Below are positions 34,042 through 42,629 of a stretch of 64,000 nt of DNA, in pieces (the first letter of the stretch is position 1; the number at the start of each line of letters is the position of its first letter). The stretch is from Actinophytocola sp050699935 (GTDB lineage Bacteria > Actinomycetota > Actinomycetes > Mycobacteriales > Pseudonocardiaceae): assembly GCF_050699935.1 (NCBI RefSeq), contig NZ_JBOHGB010000017.1:1-64000 (forward strand), given 5' to 3'. A model generated the notes under the pieces. The model worked only from the letters and a program-made list of their open reading frames with translations, made no database searches and was not told where the DNA came from. A program made the position numbers and the translations under genes.

Positions 34042-35633
34042 CAGACCCGACCGCCCTCGTGGAACTCGCCGAACGTCTCCCGCAGCACACCGACACACTC
34101 TCCGACGGTCGCGCCACGCGTGATGGCCTGCTCGATCGGCCAGACGACGTTCTCGTCCGAGCTCGCCGCCCGCCGCACGGCGGCCAAGGCGGTGGCGACC
34201 CCGTCGGAGTCCCTGCTCGCGCGGTGCCGCCGCAGTGCTTCGACCCGGCGGTCGACGACAGCGGAGTCGACATGGTGCAGTTGGGACTCGTCGGCGAACT
34301 GTTCCTCCGCGTCGACGGCGGGGTCCACGAACACGTTGACGCCGACCTGCGGTTGGTCGCCGTCGGCCACCGCTCGTTCGAAGTCGTAGGCACCCTGGGC
34401 CACCCGCGACTGCAACCAGCCGGACTCGATCGCGGTCGCGACACCACCCTTCTCGTCCAGCGTGTCGATGAACTCCCGGGCGTGTTCCTCGATCGCGTCG
34501 GTCATCGCCTCCACGTAGTACGACCCGGCCAGTGGGTCCACTGTGGACGTCAAGTGTGTCTCGTACGCCATGATCTGCTGGGTACGCAGCGCTATCCTGG
34601 CGGACTCGGGGCTCGGTATGTCGAAGGCCTCGTCATAGGACAGCACGTGGATCGCCTGGGCGCCGCCGAGCACCATGCCCAGGGTTCCGAGCGTCGCACG
34701 CACGATGTTGTTGAGTGGCTCTCTGCGGGTGAACATCTGGTTCGAGGTGCCGGCGTAGAACCGGAACTTGAGTGCACCGGGGTCGGTGATCCCCCATCGC
34801 TCCTGGAGGATGGTCGCCCATATCCGCCTGGCGGCACGAAGGTGTGCCGCCTCCACCAACGGGTCCTGCCGCGTGTTGAACAGGAAGCTGAAGCGGCCGG
34901 CCACGCGGACCGGATCGAGCCCGCGGTCGATGGCGCCCTGCAGGTAGGCGAGCCCGGCGGCGAGCATGATGGCCATCGCCTCGACCCCGTTGGCTCCCGT
35001 GTCGCGCGTGTGCGCTCCCGAGATGCTGATCGGGTAGATCGACGGTGCCTCCTTGGTGCAGTACTCGATGAGGTCCGTGGTGAGCCGCATCGACGCCGCC
35101 GGCGGGAAGATGTACGTCCCGCGGGAGAGGTACTCCTTGAGGATGTCGTTCTGAAGCGTCGCACGCAGCCGGGCGAGGTCCAGCCCTCGTCTGCGCGCCA
35201 TGGCCACGTACATCGCGGCGATCACCACGGCGGGTGCGTTGATGGTGAAGCTCGGTGTCGCGGCGTCGAGCTCGATCCCGTCGAAGACGGCCTCGAAGTC
35301 GGCGAGCGTGTCGATGGCGACCCCGACGCGGCCCACCTCCGGACGCGCGACCGGGTCGTCCGAGTCGTATCCCAGCTGCGTCGGGAGGTCGAACGCGACG
35401 CTCAGGCCCCGCTGTCCGGCCGCCATGAGGGCGCGGAACCGCTCGTTGGTGGACTCCGGGTCGCCGAACCCGGCGTACTGACGCATCGTCCAGACCTTCC
35501 CGCGATACATGTTCGCGTGAATGCCTCGTGTGAACGGCGGGCTGCCCGGTCGACCGATCCGGGGGTCGACGTTGTCGGGCTCGTAGACCGGGTGGATGGT
35601 GATCCCCGATTCGGTCACGTGCTTGGGCTCCAT
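34041..35633 (-). CDS. Methylmalonyl-CoA-type mutase, large subunit
   Basis: A 530-residue TIM-barrel subunit of an adenosylcobalamin-dependent acyl-CoA mutase. Motifs include QYAGFGDPESTNERFR, GLSVAFDLPTQLGYDSD, INAPAVVIAAMYVAMA and SISGAHTRDTGAN. The Tyr in QYAGF is the position kept as Tyr in methylmalonyl-CoA mutase and changed in the 2-hydroxyisobutyryl-CoA enzyme (family knowledge). The substrate is thus more likely methylmalonyl- or a related dicarboxyl-CoA. ATG 35633 has AAAGGAGAGG upstream; ATG 35666 is possible. The split two-subunit form resembles archaeal-type enzymes rather than MutAB. No MeaB chaperone gene is adjacent. Confidence 0.87.
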   Translation of the reverse strand: MEPKHVTESGITIHPVYEPDNVDPRIGRPGSPPFTRGIHANMYRGKVWTMRQYAGFGDPESTNERFRALMAAGQRGLSVAFDLPTQLGYDSDDPVARPEVGRVGVAIDTLADFEAVFDGIELDAATPSFTINAPAVVIAAMYVAMARRRGLDLARLRATLQNDILKEYLSRGTYIFPPAASMRLTTDLIEYCTKEAPSIYPISISGAHTRDTGANGVEAMAIMLAAGLAYLQGAIDRGLDPVRVAGRFSFLFNTRQDPLVEAAHLRAARRIWATILQERWGITDPGALKFRFYAGTSNQMFTRREPLNNIVRATLGTLGMVLGGAQAIHVLSYDEAFDIPSPESARIALRTQQIMAYETHLTSTVDPLAGSYYVEAMTDAIEEHAREFIDTLDEKGGVATAIESGWLQSRVAQGAYDFERAVADGDQPQVGVNVFVDPAVDAEEQFADESQLHHVDSAVVDRRVEALRRHRASRDSDGVATALAAVRRAASSDENVVWPIEQAITRGATVGECVGVLRETFGEFHEGGRV

Positions 35634-35670
35634 CGACCTCTCCTTTCCCTGGGACGCGGTTGACATGTGC

Positions 35671-36861
35671 TCAGGCGACCACGGACTCCTCCTTGAGCCG
35701 CTGGATCTCGTCCTCGGGATAACCCGCTTCGGCGAGGACCGCGTCGGTGTGTTCGCCGAGGAGGGGAGGCGGACCCGCGGGCGTGGGCCGCGACGGGCGG
35801 GTCTTGATCGGGTTGCCGGCGAACTCCCAGTCGACTCCGTCGCGTGGCGTTCGGATCCGCATGTCGCGGGCGGCCACCTGGGGATCGCTCAGCGCCGCGT
35901 CCACTCCTTGGACCGGGGCGCAGGGCACGTCGTGCTCCTCCAGGATCGCGAGCCACTCGGAAACGGTCCGCCGGGCGAACTCCGGCGCGAGCAGCTTGTC
36001 GAGCTCGTCCCGGTGCGCGATCCGGTCGTCGTTGGTGACGAAACGAGGGTCGGGGAGGAGGTCGGTGAGCTCCATCGCCTCGCACAGCTTGATCCAGAAG
36101 CTTTGCCGGTAGGGCGCGATGACGAGATGGCCGTCCGACGCCCGGACGGCGCCGTAGGGGACGATGTTGGAGTTGCCGCTGGCCTGTGGCCCGGGCACCT
36201 CCCGCGTGTTGAGGACGATGCCCGCCCAGTAGGCGAGCAGTGAGATCTGGGTGTCGAACAACGAGCAGTCCAGCTCGACGGCCTCGCCGTTGCCACGCGC
36301 CAGCGTGGAGGTGATGGCCAGCGAGGCCATCATGCCGCCGCAGAGGTCCGCGATCGGTATCCCCGCGCGCACCGGATCGTCCCCGGGATGGCCGGTGAGG
36401 CTCATGCCGCCGCTCAGCGCCTGCAGCGCCAGGTCGTACGCGGGCGCGTCGCGGCGGGGGCCGTCCAGCCCGTAGCCGGTGAGCGACGCGTACACGATCG
36501 CGGGGTTGGCCGTGCGCGCGTCCTCGAACGACAGTCCGGCGGCGTCGAGCACGCCGGGTCGGAAGTTGTGACAGATGACGTCCGCACCCGCCGCGAGGCG
36601 CCGGAGAACGGTCTTTCCCTGCCTGTTCCGAAGGTCCACGGCGATGCTTCGCTTGTTCCTGTTGAGGCTGGCGAACAGCACGCTCAGGTCGTTGAGCTTG
36701 GGGGACAGCGCGCGTTGGGGATCGCCGGTGAGCGACTCCACCTTGATGACGTCGGCGCCGAGGTCGGCGAGCAGCATCGTGCCGTAGGGGCCGGAGACGT
36801 GCCGGGAGAAGTCGAGGACGCGAAGTCCGTCGAGCAGCGGCGGATGCTGTTGGTCAGGCAT
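35671..36861 (-). CDS. Family III (CaiB/BaiF) CoA-transferase, copy 1
   Basis: A 396-residue protein with N-terminal LRVLDFSRHVSGPYGTMLLA, DLGADVIKVE, NKRSIAVDLR and NFRPGVLDA. The catalytic Asp is in DAPAYDLALQALSG near residue 165, and the C-terminus has PPLLGEHTDAVL. It transfers CoA between carboxylates or from a CoA thioester. ATG 36861 is chosen because a longer start would cover the operator at 36892. It is the first gene of the mutase operon, so it may form the CoA ester that the mutase rearranges. Confidence 0.9.
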   Translation of the reverse strand: MPDQQHPPLLDGLRVLDFSRHVSGPYGTMLLADLGADVIKVESLTGDPQRALSPKLNDLSVLFASLNRNKRSIAVDLRNRQGKTVLRRLAAGADVICHNFRPGVLDAAGLSFEDARTANPAIVYASLTGYGLDGPRRDAPAYDLALQALSGGMSLTGHPGDDPVRAGIPIADLCGGMMASLAITSTLARGNGEAVELDCSLFDTQISLLAYWAGIVLNTREVPGPQASGNSNIVPYGAVRASDGHLVIAPYRQSFWIKLCEAMELTDLLPDPRFVTNDDRIAHRDELDKLLAPEFARRTVSEWLAILEEHDVPCAPVQGVDAALSDPQVAARDMRIRTPRDGVDWEFAGNPIKTRPSRPTPAGPPPLLGEHTDAVLAEAGYPEDEIQRLKEESVVA

Positions 36862-36890
36862 GAGCGCGGTCCGTCCGCAAATGTGTGAAT

Positions 36891-36915
36891 TTGACGTCGA
36901 CATCATAATATTGTC
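36891..36915. promoter_or_regulatory. Island operator 1 (TGACGTCGACATCA) with AT-rich flank
   Basis: TGACGTCGACATCA at 36892-36905 is a near-perfect dyad, about 31 bases upstream of the CoA-transferase ATG. It is followed by the AT-rich stretch TAATATTGTC. It matches the repeated island motif TGACRTCRAYGTCA. A TetR-family repressor is the likely ligand. Confidence 0.7.
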
Positions 36916-36954
36916 TCGGCACGGAGCAAACCTCCTACGGTGTACGGCGATGAC

Positions 36955-38313
36955 TCATGTCCGTCTCAACGCCGGCATGGCGGCCTCGAGCATCGCGGCG
37001 ACGTCGTCCGCGGCGAAGGCGGCCGACACCCTGTCCACCAGCGTCGACAGGTTCGGCTCGACGTTGCTCCGGGCCTTCGTGATCAGCTGCTCGTCCGACA
37101 GGAGCGCCCCTGGCCCGCCGGACTGGCGCACCACCGACCGCGTGACCGTGCCGCCGTCGTACGCGCACTCGAGCGTCGCCGGCATGAGGTCCCGCATGAC
37201 CTGGTCGTCCATTTCGGGCCGGTAGTCGCGGACGACCCGGTCGGCCACGCGCAGGACCCGCGGATCGGTGACGGCCTCGTCGGTGAAGTCCGTCAGGCCG
37301 GCACTCCCGCGGACGAGAGCCGTGGCGACGCAGTACTCGAGCGAGAACTTCCCGGCGAGGCCCGTCGTGGGTATCCGGTGGCGCAACGCGTTGCGGTAGT
37401 AGGGCGGCACCGTGGCGCGAACCGAGGTGATCGAGTCGATGTCCGCCTGCCCCAGGGCCGCGTGCAGCTCGAGCGCCGCGTCGATCGCGCCGTGGGAGCC
37501 GCCGCAGCTGGGATACGGCTTGGCCATCGGAGGTGTCGTGATGACGGCGAGCTCGTCGGTCGGCGTCTCGCGGATCTCGGCGAGGTGACGTCGTGCCAGA
37601 GCCGCCGACTCGTCGTCGAAGAAGGCGCCGAGAAACCCGCTCTCGCCGTCCAAGGTGTCCCCGGGCCCGACCACGCCCGTCGTGGTGAGCCCGACCGCGT
37701 CGACTCCCACGGCGGCGGCTCGACCGAGCTGGTAGGCCTTCAGGTCGGAGCCGAACGCGCCGCGCAACCCGCTCGCCTGCGACGCCGCGATTCCGAGCGC
37801 CGAGGCGACCTGTGGTGCGGTGAACGAGCGCAGGCGGCTCGCCACGCACGCCGCACCGAGCGCGCCCAACGTCGCCGAGGTGTGGAACCCGTGCTCGTAG
37901 TGGCCGCGGCTGTACCGGGCGAGCCGGCTCAGGACCTCGAAGCCGACGGTGTACGCGGCGACCAGGTCTGGCGTGCTCGCCGGTCGCTTCTCGTGCATCG
38001 CCAGCATGGTCGGCACGAGGACCGCACTGGGATGGCCGACCAGCGCGCGGTAGTCGTCGAAGTCGTGGATGTGGGCCATGACGCCCAGCAGGTGCGCGCG
38101 CTCCGCGGCCGATGCCCGGCCCGGTCCGCCGGTCGAGCGTTGGTGCTTCGCGACCAGCCGCGGCAGTGGCTCGTCCCTGCCGCACAGCATGACCACCAGC
38201 GTGTCGAACACGAGCCGGCTCACCGCGTGTTCGACCTCGGCGGCGGGAACCGACGTGTGCCCGGTTGCCACGAACTCGGCGACCGACCGTGTCGCGGACG
38301 CGGTCGTGTTCAC
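36955..38313 (-). CDS. MmgE/PrpD family protein
   Basis: A 452-residue protein of the MmgE/PrpD fold, the family of 2-methylcitrate dehydratase, cis-aconitate decarboxylase and iminodisuccinate epimerase. Visible family blocks are HIHDFDDYRALVGHPSAVL near 100, GFEVLSRLARY and YEHGFHTSATLGALGAA, then SDLKAYQLGRAA and the KPYPSCGGSHGAID region. GTG 38313 overlaps the stop of the upstream enoyl-CoA hydratase (GTGA) and has GAGGAGCGGG before it. It is the last gene of the importer operon. Dehydration or isomerisation of a di-/tricarboxylate is plausible; the substrate is unknown. Confidence 0.87.
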   Translation of the reverse strand: MNTTASATRSVAEFVATGHTSVPAAEVEHAVSRLVFDTLVVMLCGRDEPLPRLVAKHQRSTGGPGRASAAERAHLLGVMAHIHDFDDYRALVGHPSAVLVPTMLAMHEKRPASTPDLVAAYTVGFEVLSRLARYSRGHYEHGFHTSATLGALGAACVASRLRSFTAPQVASALGIAASQASGLRGAFGSDLKAYQLGRAAAVGVDAVGLTTTGVVGPGDTLDGESGFLGAFFDDESAALARRHLAEIRETPTDELAVITTPPMAKPYPSCGGSHGAIDAALELHAALGQADIDSITSVRATVPPYYRNALRHRIPTTGLAGKFSLEYCVATALVRGSAGLTDFTDEAVTDPRVLRVADRVVRDYRPEMDDQVMRDLMPATLECAYDGGTVTRSVVRQSGGPGALLSDEQLITKARSNVEPNLSTLVDRVSAAFAADDVAAMLEAAMPALRRT

Positions 38314-39011
38314 CGGTCCCGCTCCTCGTGACAGGCTCGCGCGGCGGCGAGGTTCCGCTTCAGCTGGCCGACCACCGCGCGCGGGCTGTTCGACAGGTGC
38401 TCGAGGCGCGCGTCCAGGAACGAGGTCGGCGGCTCCGGGACCACGTCGTGGACGATGCCCAACTGGCGTGCGCGCTCGGCGTCGACCCCTCGGGGTGACC
38501 AGATCAGCTCGCTGAGCGCCGGCTCGGAGAATGCTCGGCTCAGGCGGCGGATCCCGGTCACGCCGTACGCCACGCCGACCCGCAGCGCCGGCAGGGTGAA
38601 GTAGCACCCGGGCGCACAGAACCTCAGGTCGCAGGCGGCGAGGATCTCCAGACTCGCGCCGATGCTGTACCTCCGGACGAACGCCGCGACGGGTACCGGC
38701 AGCCGCCGAATCGCCTGGACCGTGGCGTCGATCTCGTGCTCGGCCGTGGCCACCGCCGTCGCGCCGATGTCGTCGGGCGTCTCCTGGTGCAGCGCGCCGA
38801 TGTCGTAGCCGGACGAGAACGGACCCTCGCCCGCGCCGGAGATGACGACCAGGCGCACGTCCTGATCCGTCTCGGCGGTGCCCAGCGCCGCGCGCAACGA
38901 CCGCAGCATGAACGGGCTCAGGGCGTTGCGGCGCCGCGGCTGGCAGAGCTCCAGGCGCAGCGTCGACCCTTCGCGACGGTGGATCACCTCGCCGGCGGTC
39001 GCCTCGTTCAT
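38310..39011 (-). CDS. Enoyl-CoA hydratase/isomerase family protein, copy 1
   Basis: A 233-residue crotonase-fold protein. FSSGYDIGAL is the first oxyanion-hole strand. RRYSIGASLEILAACDLRF occupies the site where typical hydratases have a GGG/GG motif, and here reads SIGASLE. The catalytic Glu positions of true hydratases are not clearly conserved (LPALRVGVAYGVTG), so isomerase, hydrolase or other crotonase chemistry is possible. The ATG overlaps the SDR stop (ATGA). Confidence 0.82.
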   Translation of the reverse strand: MNEATAGEVIHRREGSTLRLELCQPRRRNALSPFMLRSLRAALGTAETDQDVRLVVISGAGEGPFSSGYDIGALHQETPDDIGATAVATAEHEIDATVQAIRRLPVPVAAFVRRYSIGASLEILAACDLRFCAPGCYFTLPALRVGVAYGVTGIRRLSRAFSEPALSELIWSPRGVDAERARQLGIVHDVVPEPPTSFLDARLEHLSNSPRAVVGQLKRNLAAARACHEERDR

Positions 39012-39853
39012 CGGACCGGTGCCTCGGTGAACTCGGGGTGGCGGATCATCGGGAACGCGCCACCGGTGACATAGAGCGTGTGGCCGGTGACGTAGCTCGC
39101 CAGGTCCGACGCGAGGAACGTCACCGCGTTCGCGACCTCCTCCGGTGTGCCGAGGCGATGCATGGGGATGAGTTCTCGGTAGCGGTCGTTGAACGCCCGC
39201 AGCTCGGGGTACCAGGTGCCTTCCTCCCGCCGGTCGGTGTCGATCACGCCGGGCACGACCGCGTTCACGGTCACGCCGTGCTCCGCGACCTCGAGAGCCA
39301 GCGTCTGGGTGAGACCGAGGAGCGCAGTCTTGGCGGTGGTCGCGTGGAATCGGTTCCTGGAGCCCCACTGCGCGTCGAGCCCGGACAGGTTGACGATCCG
39401 TCCCCACCCGGCCTCCGTCATGTGCGGGACGACCGCGCGCGACAGCAGGAACGGCGCACGCAGGTTCACGGCCTGCACGGCGTCCCACGAGGCCGCGTCC
39501 AGCGTCGCGAGCTCCGCCTTCGGCCGGACCGCCGCGTTGTTGACCAGGACGTCGACCGGTCCCAGGGAGGCCGTCGCGTCGTCCAGGGCGGCCGCGAGCC
39601 CGTCCGGATCCGCGAGATCGGCGAGCCTTCCGACGCACGGCACGCCATAGGTGTCACCGAGGAACGCGACGGTCTCGTCGAGGGCGGCGCGGTCCCGGTT
39701 GCCGAACACCGCCACCGCGGCGCCCATCGACGCGAGCCGGGCGGCGATGCACCGGCCGATGTTGCGCGTGCCTCCCGTGACGAGTGCGACCCGCCCGGTG
39801 AGGTCGAGCAGCGAACTGGCGGTGCGCGGCTCGGCCGGACGCCCGTCGGTCAT
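39008..39853 (-). CDS. Short-chain dehydrogenase/reductase lacking the usual Tyr
   Basis: A 281-residue SDR with NAD(P) motif TGGTRNIG, VLVNNAAVRP, and Ser in VNLSGLDAQWG. The segment that normally reads YxxxK is RFHATTAKTALLG, so Tyr is missing while Lys is kept. The H-A-x-x-A-K pattern recalls 2,4-dienoyl-CoA reductases (DECR-type), which also lack that Tyr (family knowledge). The C-terminal TGHTLYVTGGAF is typical. It overlaps its neighbours by ATGA on both sides, inside the importer operon. An enoyl/dienoyl-CoA reduction step is a reasonable guess. Confidence 0.85.
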   Translation of the reverse strand: MTDGRPAEPRTASSLLDLTGRVALVTGGTRNIGRCIAARLASMGAAVAVFGNRDRAALDETVAFLGDTYGVPCVGRLADLADPDGLAAALDDATASLGPVDVLVNNAAVRPKAELATLDAASWDAVQAVNLRAPFLLSRAVVPHMTEAGWGRIVNLSGLDAQWGSRNRFHATTAKTALLGLTQTLALEVAEHGVTVNAVVPGVIDTDRREEGTWYPELRAFNDRYRELIPMHRLGTPEEVANAVTFLASDLASYVTGHTLYVTGGAFPMIRHPEFTEAPVR

Positions 39854-40704
39854 TGCGCACCACCCGCCGAGAACTCCGGTGCGCCGTCGTGGACCTCGGC
39901 GGGCCGGGCCGTGGGCGGTGGCGGAGCCAGGGTCGGCACCGCCGCCAGGAGCTTCCTGGTGTACTCCTCGCGCGGGTCGGTGTAGATCGACTCCGTGTCG
40001 GCCGCTTCCACGACGCGGCCCGAGCTCATCACCGCCACCCGATCGGCGATGTGCCGCACCACCCTGAGGTCGTGGGACACGAACAGGTAACTGATGTCCC
40101 GAGTCTCGGCGATCTTGATCAGCAGGTTGATCACCTGCGCCTGCGTCGACACGTCGAGCGCGGAGACGGCTTCGTCGGCGATGAGCACCTTCGGCTCGAG
40201 TGCGAGCGCGCGTGCGATGGCCACGCGTTGGCGCTGGCCGCCGGAGAGCTGGCGGGGCCTGACGTGCATCATCCGGTCGGGCAGCGCGACCGAGGCCATG
40301 AGGTCGTGCACGGTGGCCAGCCGCTCGGTCCTGGTCTGGTCGGTGTGCAGTTTCAGCGGCTCCTCGATGAGGCTGCGCACCGTCTTCGTGGGATCCAGCG
40401 AGGAGTACGGGTCCTGGAACACCAGCTGGACGATGCGGCTGCGCTCCCGCCGGTCCATTCGGTCGACCGGCCGGCCGTCGAGGCGGACCTCGCCACTGGT
40501 GGGCTTGACCAACCCGACGATGGTCCGGGCCAGTGTGGACTTGCCGGAACCGGACTCGCCCACCACGCCGAGGACCTCCCGGGCGCCGAGGGTCAGGGTC
40601 ACGTTCCGCAGTGCGTGCACGGGTCGCGGTCGACGCTGGCCCAGCCGCCTGGGTGCGACGAACACCTTCGACACGTCGTCGATCTCAAGCAGAGGCGTGC
40701 TCAA
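39850..40704 (-). CDS. Dipeptide/oligopeptide-type ABC importer ATPase (DppF-like)
   Basis: A 284-residue ATPase with Walker A GESGSGKST, Q-loop VFQDPYSSLDP, signature LSGGQRQR and Walker B VLIADEAVSALDVS. The last has Ala where most members have Pro (DEP). The chosen start is TTG 40704, preceded by GGAAGGAG seven bases upstream and overlapping the upstream ATPase gene by 20 bp. Longer starts would lie wholly inside that gene. It works with the DppD-like partner and two permeases. In this island the cargo is probably the carboxylate catabolised by the same operon. Confidence 0.88.
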   Translation of the reverse strand: MSTPLLEIDDVSKVFVAPRRLGQRRPRPVHALRNVTLTLGAREVLGVVGESGSGKSTLARTIVGLVKPTSGEVRLDGRPVDRMDRRERSRIVQLVFQDPYSSLDPTKTVRSLIEEPLKLHTDQTRTERLATVHDLMASVALPDRMMHVRPRQLSGGQRQRVAIARALALEPKVLIADEAVSALDVSTQAQVINLLIKIAETRDISYLFVSHDLRVVRHIADRVAVMSSGRVVEAADTESIYTDPREEYTRKLLAAVPTLAPPPPTARPAEVHDGAPEFSAGGAQ

Positions 40705-41728
40705 GCCGAACTCCTTCCAGGCGCAGCTCGTCGTGGCGGACGCAGCGAGTCGAGGTCGGGCCCGTGGCCAGGAGTCGTTGCAGGGACGGGTCATCGCATC
40801 GTCCGGGCACCGCGTAGTCGCACCGGGAGAAGTAGCGGCACCCGGCACTCCAGTCGTCGGGACCGGGCACCTCGCCCGGAATCGGACGCAGCGTGCTGTC
40901 CGGAAGCATGCTCGGGATCGAACGGAAGAGCGCCTCAACGTAGGGGTGCTCCGGCCGGTGGAACACGTCCCCGACCGGGCCGGACTGGGCGGTCTGGCCC
41001 GCGTACATCACGGTGACGCCGGTGCAGAACTCCGAAACCAGCGACAGGTCGTGGGTGACGAACAGGACACCCATGCCGTGCATGTCCTGGAGCTCGCGGA
41101 GAAGCTGCAGGATCTCGGACTGGACGGTGACGTCCAGCGCCGTCGTCGGTTCGTCCGCGATCAGCAGCCGGGGCCGGCAGGCGAGCGCGCTCGCGATCAT
41201 GACCCGCTGCCGCATGCCCCCGCTCAACACGTGCGGGTAGTCGTTGGCTCGCCGGGCGGCCGAGGGGATTCGCACGGAGTCCAGGAGCTCGACCGCCTCG
41301 GCCCAGGCCGCCTTCCGGGACAGCCGCCGGTGCCGGCGAATGCCCTCGGCGATCTGCTCGCCCACCGTGTAGGAGGGGTTCAGGCTCGTCATCGGCTCCT
41401 GGAAGATCATGGCGATCTCCCGCCCCCGGAGCCGGCGAACCTCGCGGGGGGCGGCGCCGACGTACTCCACGCCGTCGAAGACGATCGAGCCTCCGGTCAC
41501 CTTGGCCGGCACCCTGGTGAGCAGCCCGAGAAGGGCGAGCGCGGTCATCGTCTTGCCCGAGCCGGACTCGCCGACCAGGCCCATCCGTTCTCCCTCGCGG
41601 ATGTCGAACGTGACGCCGTCGACGAGTCGGGTCTTGGTGCCGGCCAACTGCACGACGAGCTCACGAACGCTCAGGAGCGGACCGGCGGGCGGGGTGGCCG
41701 CGCCGGGCGACTCGTCGGTCTCGGTCAT
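40685..41728 (-). CDS. Dipeptide/oligopeptide-type ABC importer ATPase (DppD-like)
   Basis: A 347-residue ATPase: GESGSGKTM, MIFQEPMTSLNPSYTVG, LSGGMRQRVMIA, LLIADEPTTALDVT. It has the C-terminal Fe-S-type cysteine cluster region of the DppD/OppD family (GCRYFSRCDYAVPGRC), with at least three Cys. ATG 41728 has GGAGGCGAGGG just upstream; the in-frame ATG at 41752 is less favoured. Gene order substrate protein, two permeases, two ATPases is standard for this class. Confidence 0.9.
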   Translation of the reverse strand: MTETDESPGAATPPAGPLLSVRELVVQLAGTKTRLVDGVTFDIREGERMGLVGESGSGKTMTALALLGLLTRVPAKVTGGSIVFDGVEYVGAAPREVRRLRGREIAMIFQEPMTSLNPSYTVGEQIAEGIRRHRRLSRKAAWAEAVELLDSVRIPSAARRANDYPHVLSGGMRQRVMIASALACRPRLLIADEPTTALDVTVQSEILQLLRELQDMHGMGVLFVTHDLSLVSEFCTGVTVMYAGQTAQSGPVGDVFHRPEHPYVEALFRSIPSMLPDSTLRPIPGEVPGPDDWSAGCRYFSRCDYAVPGRCDDPSLQRLLATGPTSTRCVRHDELRLEGVRLEHASA

Positions 41729-41738
41729 CCCTCGCCTC

Positions 41739-42629
41739 CTATCGGATCTCACGCGAGCCGCCGGTGGTGTCCCGCAGCCAGTCGCCGAGGATGTTGAAGG
41801 CCAGCACGATCACCACGATCAGCACGCCCGGCAGCAGCAGGTACAGGTTCGCCGAGTCGTGCAGGTACGAGGTGGCGCGCCTGAGCATGAGTCCCCAGCT
41901 GGCGTCCGGCGGCTGCACGCCCAGACCGACGAAGCTCAGGCTGGCTTCGGCCACCAGCGCGAAACCCGACATGAGCGACGCCTGGACGATCACCGGGGAG
42001 CTGATGTTGGGGAGGATGTTGACGAAGATGATGCGCCGGGTCGACGCGCCGATGACCTGCTGCCCCTCGATGAACACCTCTTCGCGCACCGACAACGTCG
42101 CGGCCCGCACGACGCGGAACATGCGAGGCGCGAAGACCACGCCGATGCCGATCATGGCGTTCGTCATCGACGTGCCGAGCGCCGCGATGACGGCGATGGC
42201 CACCACGAGCGACGGGACGCTCATGAGCGCGTCGGCCACACGGCTGAGGATCGCGTCGACCCAACCCCGGAAGTAGCCACCCAGCATTCCGAGCGGGACC
42301 CCGACCACCAAGGCGATGCCGACCGCGATGACGGGTGCGCTCAACGTCGTCCGGCTGGCGATGAGCGTCCGGCTGAACAGGTCGCGTCCGAGCTCGTCGG
42401 TGCCGAAGGGATGCGCGTTCGACGGGCCGGCCAGGCGCTGGTCCGACGTGACGTCCGGGTCGGTGCCGACCAGCCATGGCGCCACGATCGCCACGACCGC
42501 CATGAGGACCAGAACCAGAACCGACACGGCGGCGAGCGGTTCGCGCAACACCGCGCGAACCCAGCGACGGCGTGGACGGCGTGGACGGGGTGACGTCGTG
42601 GCCGGACGAGGGGACTCCGCGATACTCAT
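41739..42629 (-). CDS. ABC importer permease (DppC-like)
   Basis: A 296-residue protein with a basic Pro/Arg-rich N-terminus, one leading helix (VSVLVLVLMAVVAIVAPWLV) and five further helices. HPFGTDELGRDLFSR is the family signature just after helix 1. The EAA loop is in LVAEASLSFVGLGVQPPDASW. ATG 42629 overlaps the stop of the partner permease (ATGA). Confidence 0.9.
   Translation of the reverse strand: MSIAESPRPATTSPRPRRPRRRWVRAVLREPLAAVSVLVLVLMAVVAIVAPWLVGTDPDVTSDQRLAGPSNAHPFGTDELGRDLFSRTLIASRTTLSAPVIAVGIALVVGVPLGMLGGYFRGWVDAILSRVADALMSVPSLVVAIAVIAALGTSMTNAMIGIGVVFAPRMFRVVRAATLSVREEVFIEGQQVIGASTRRIIFVNILPNISSPVIVQASLMSGFALVAEASLSFVGLGVQPPDASWGLMLRRATSYLHDSANLYLLLPGVLIVVIVLAFNILGDWLRDTTGGSREIR

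Noticed and set aside
34041..35633. 2-hydroxyisobutyryl-CoA mutase
   Set aside because: The active-site position expected to be Ile in that enzyme is Tyr here (QYAGF), as in methylmalonyl-CoA mutase; substrate kept open.
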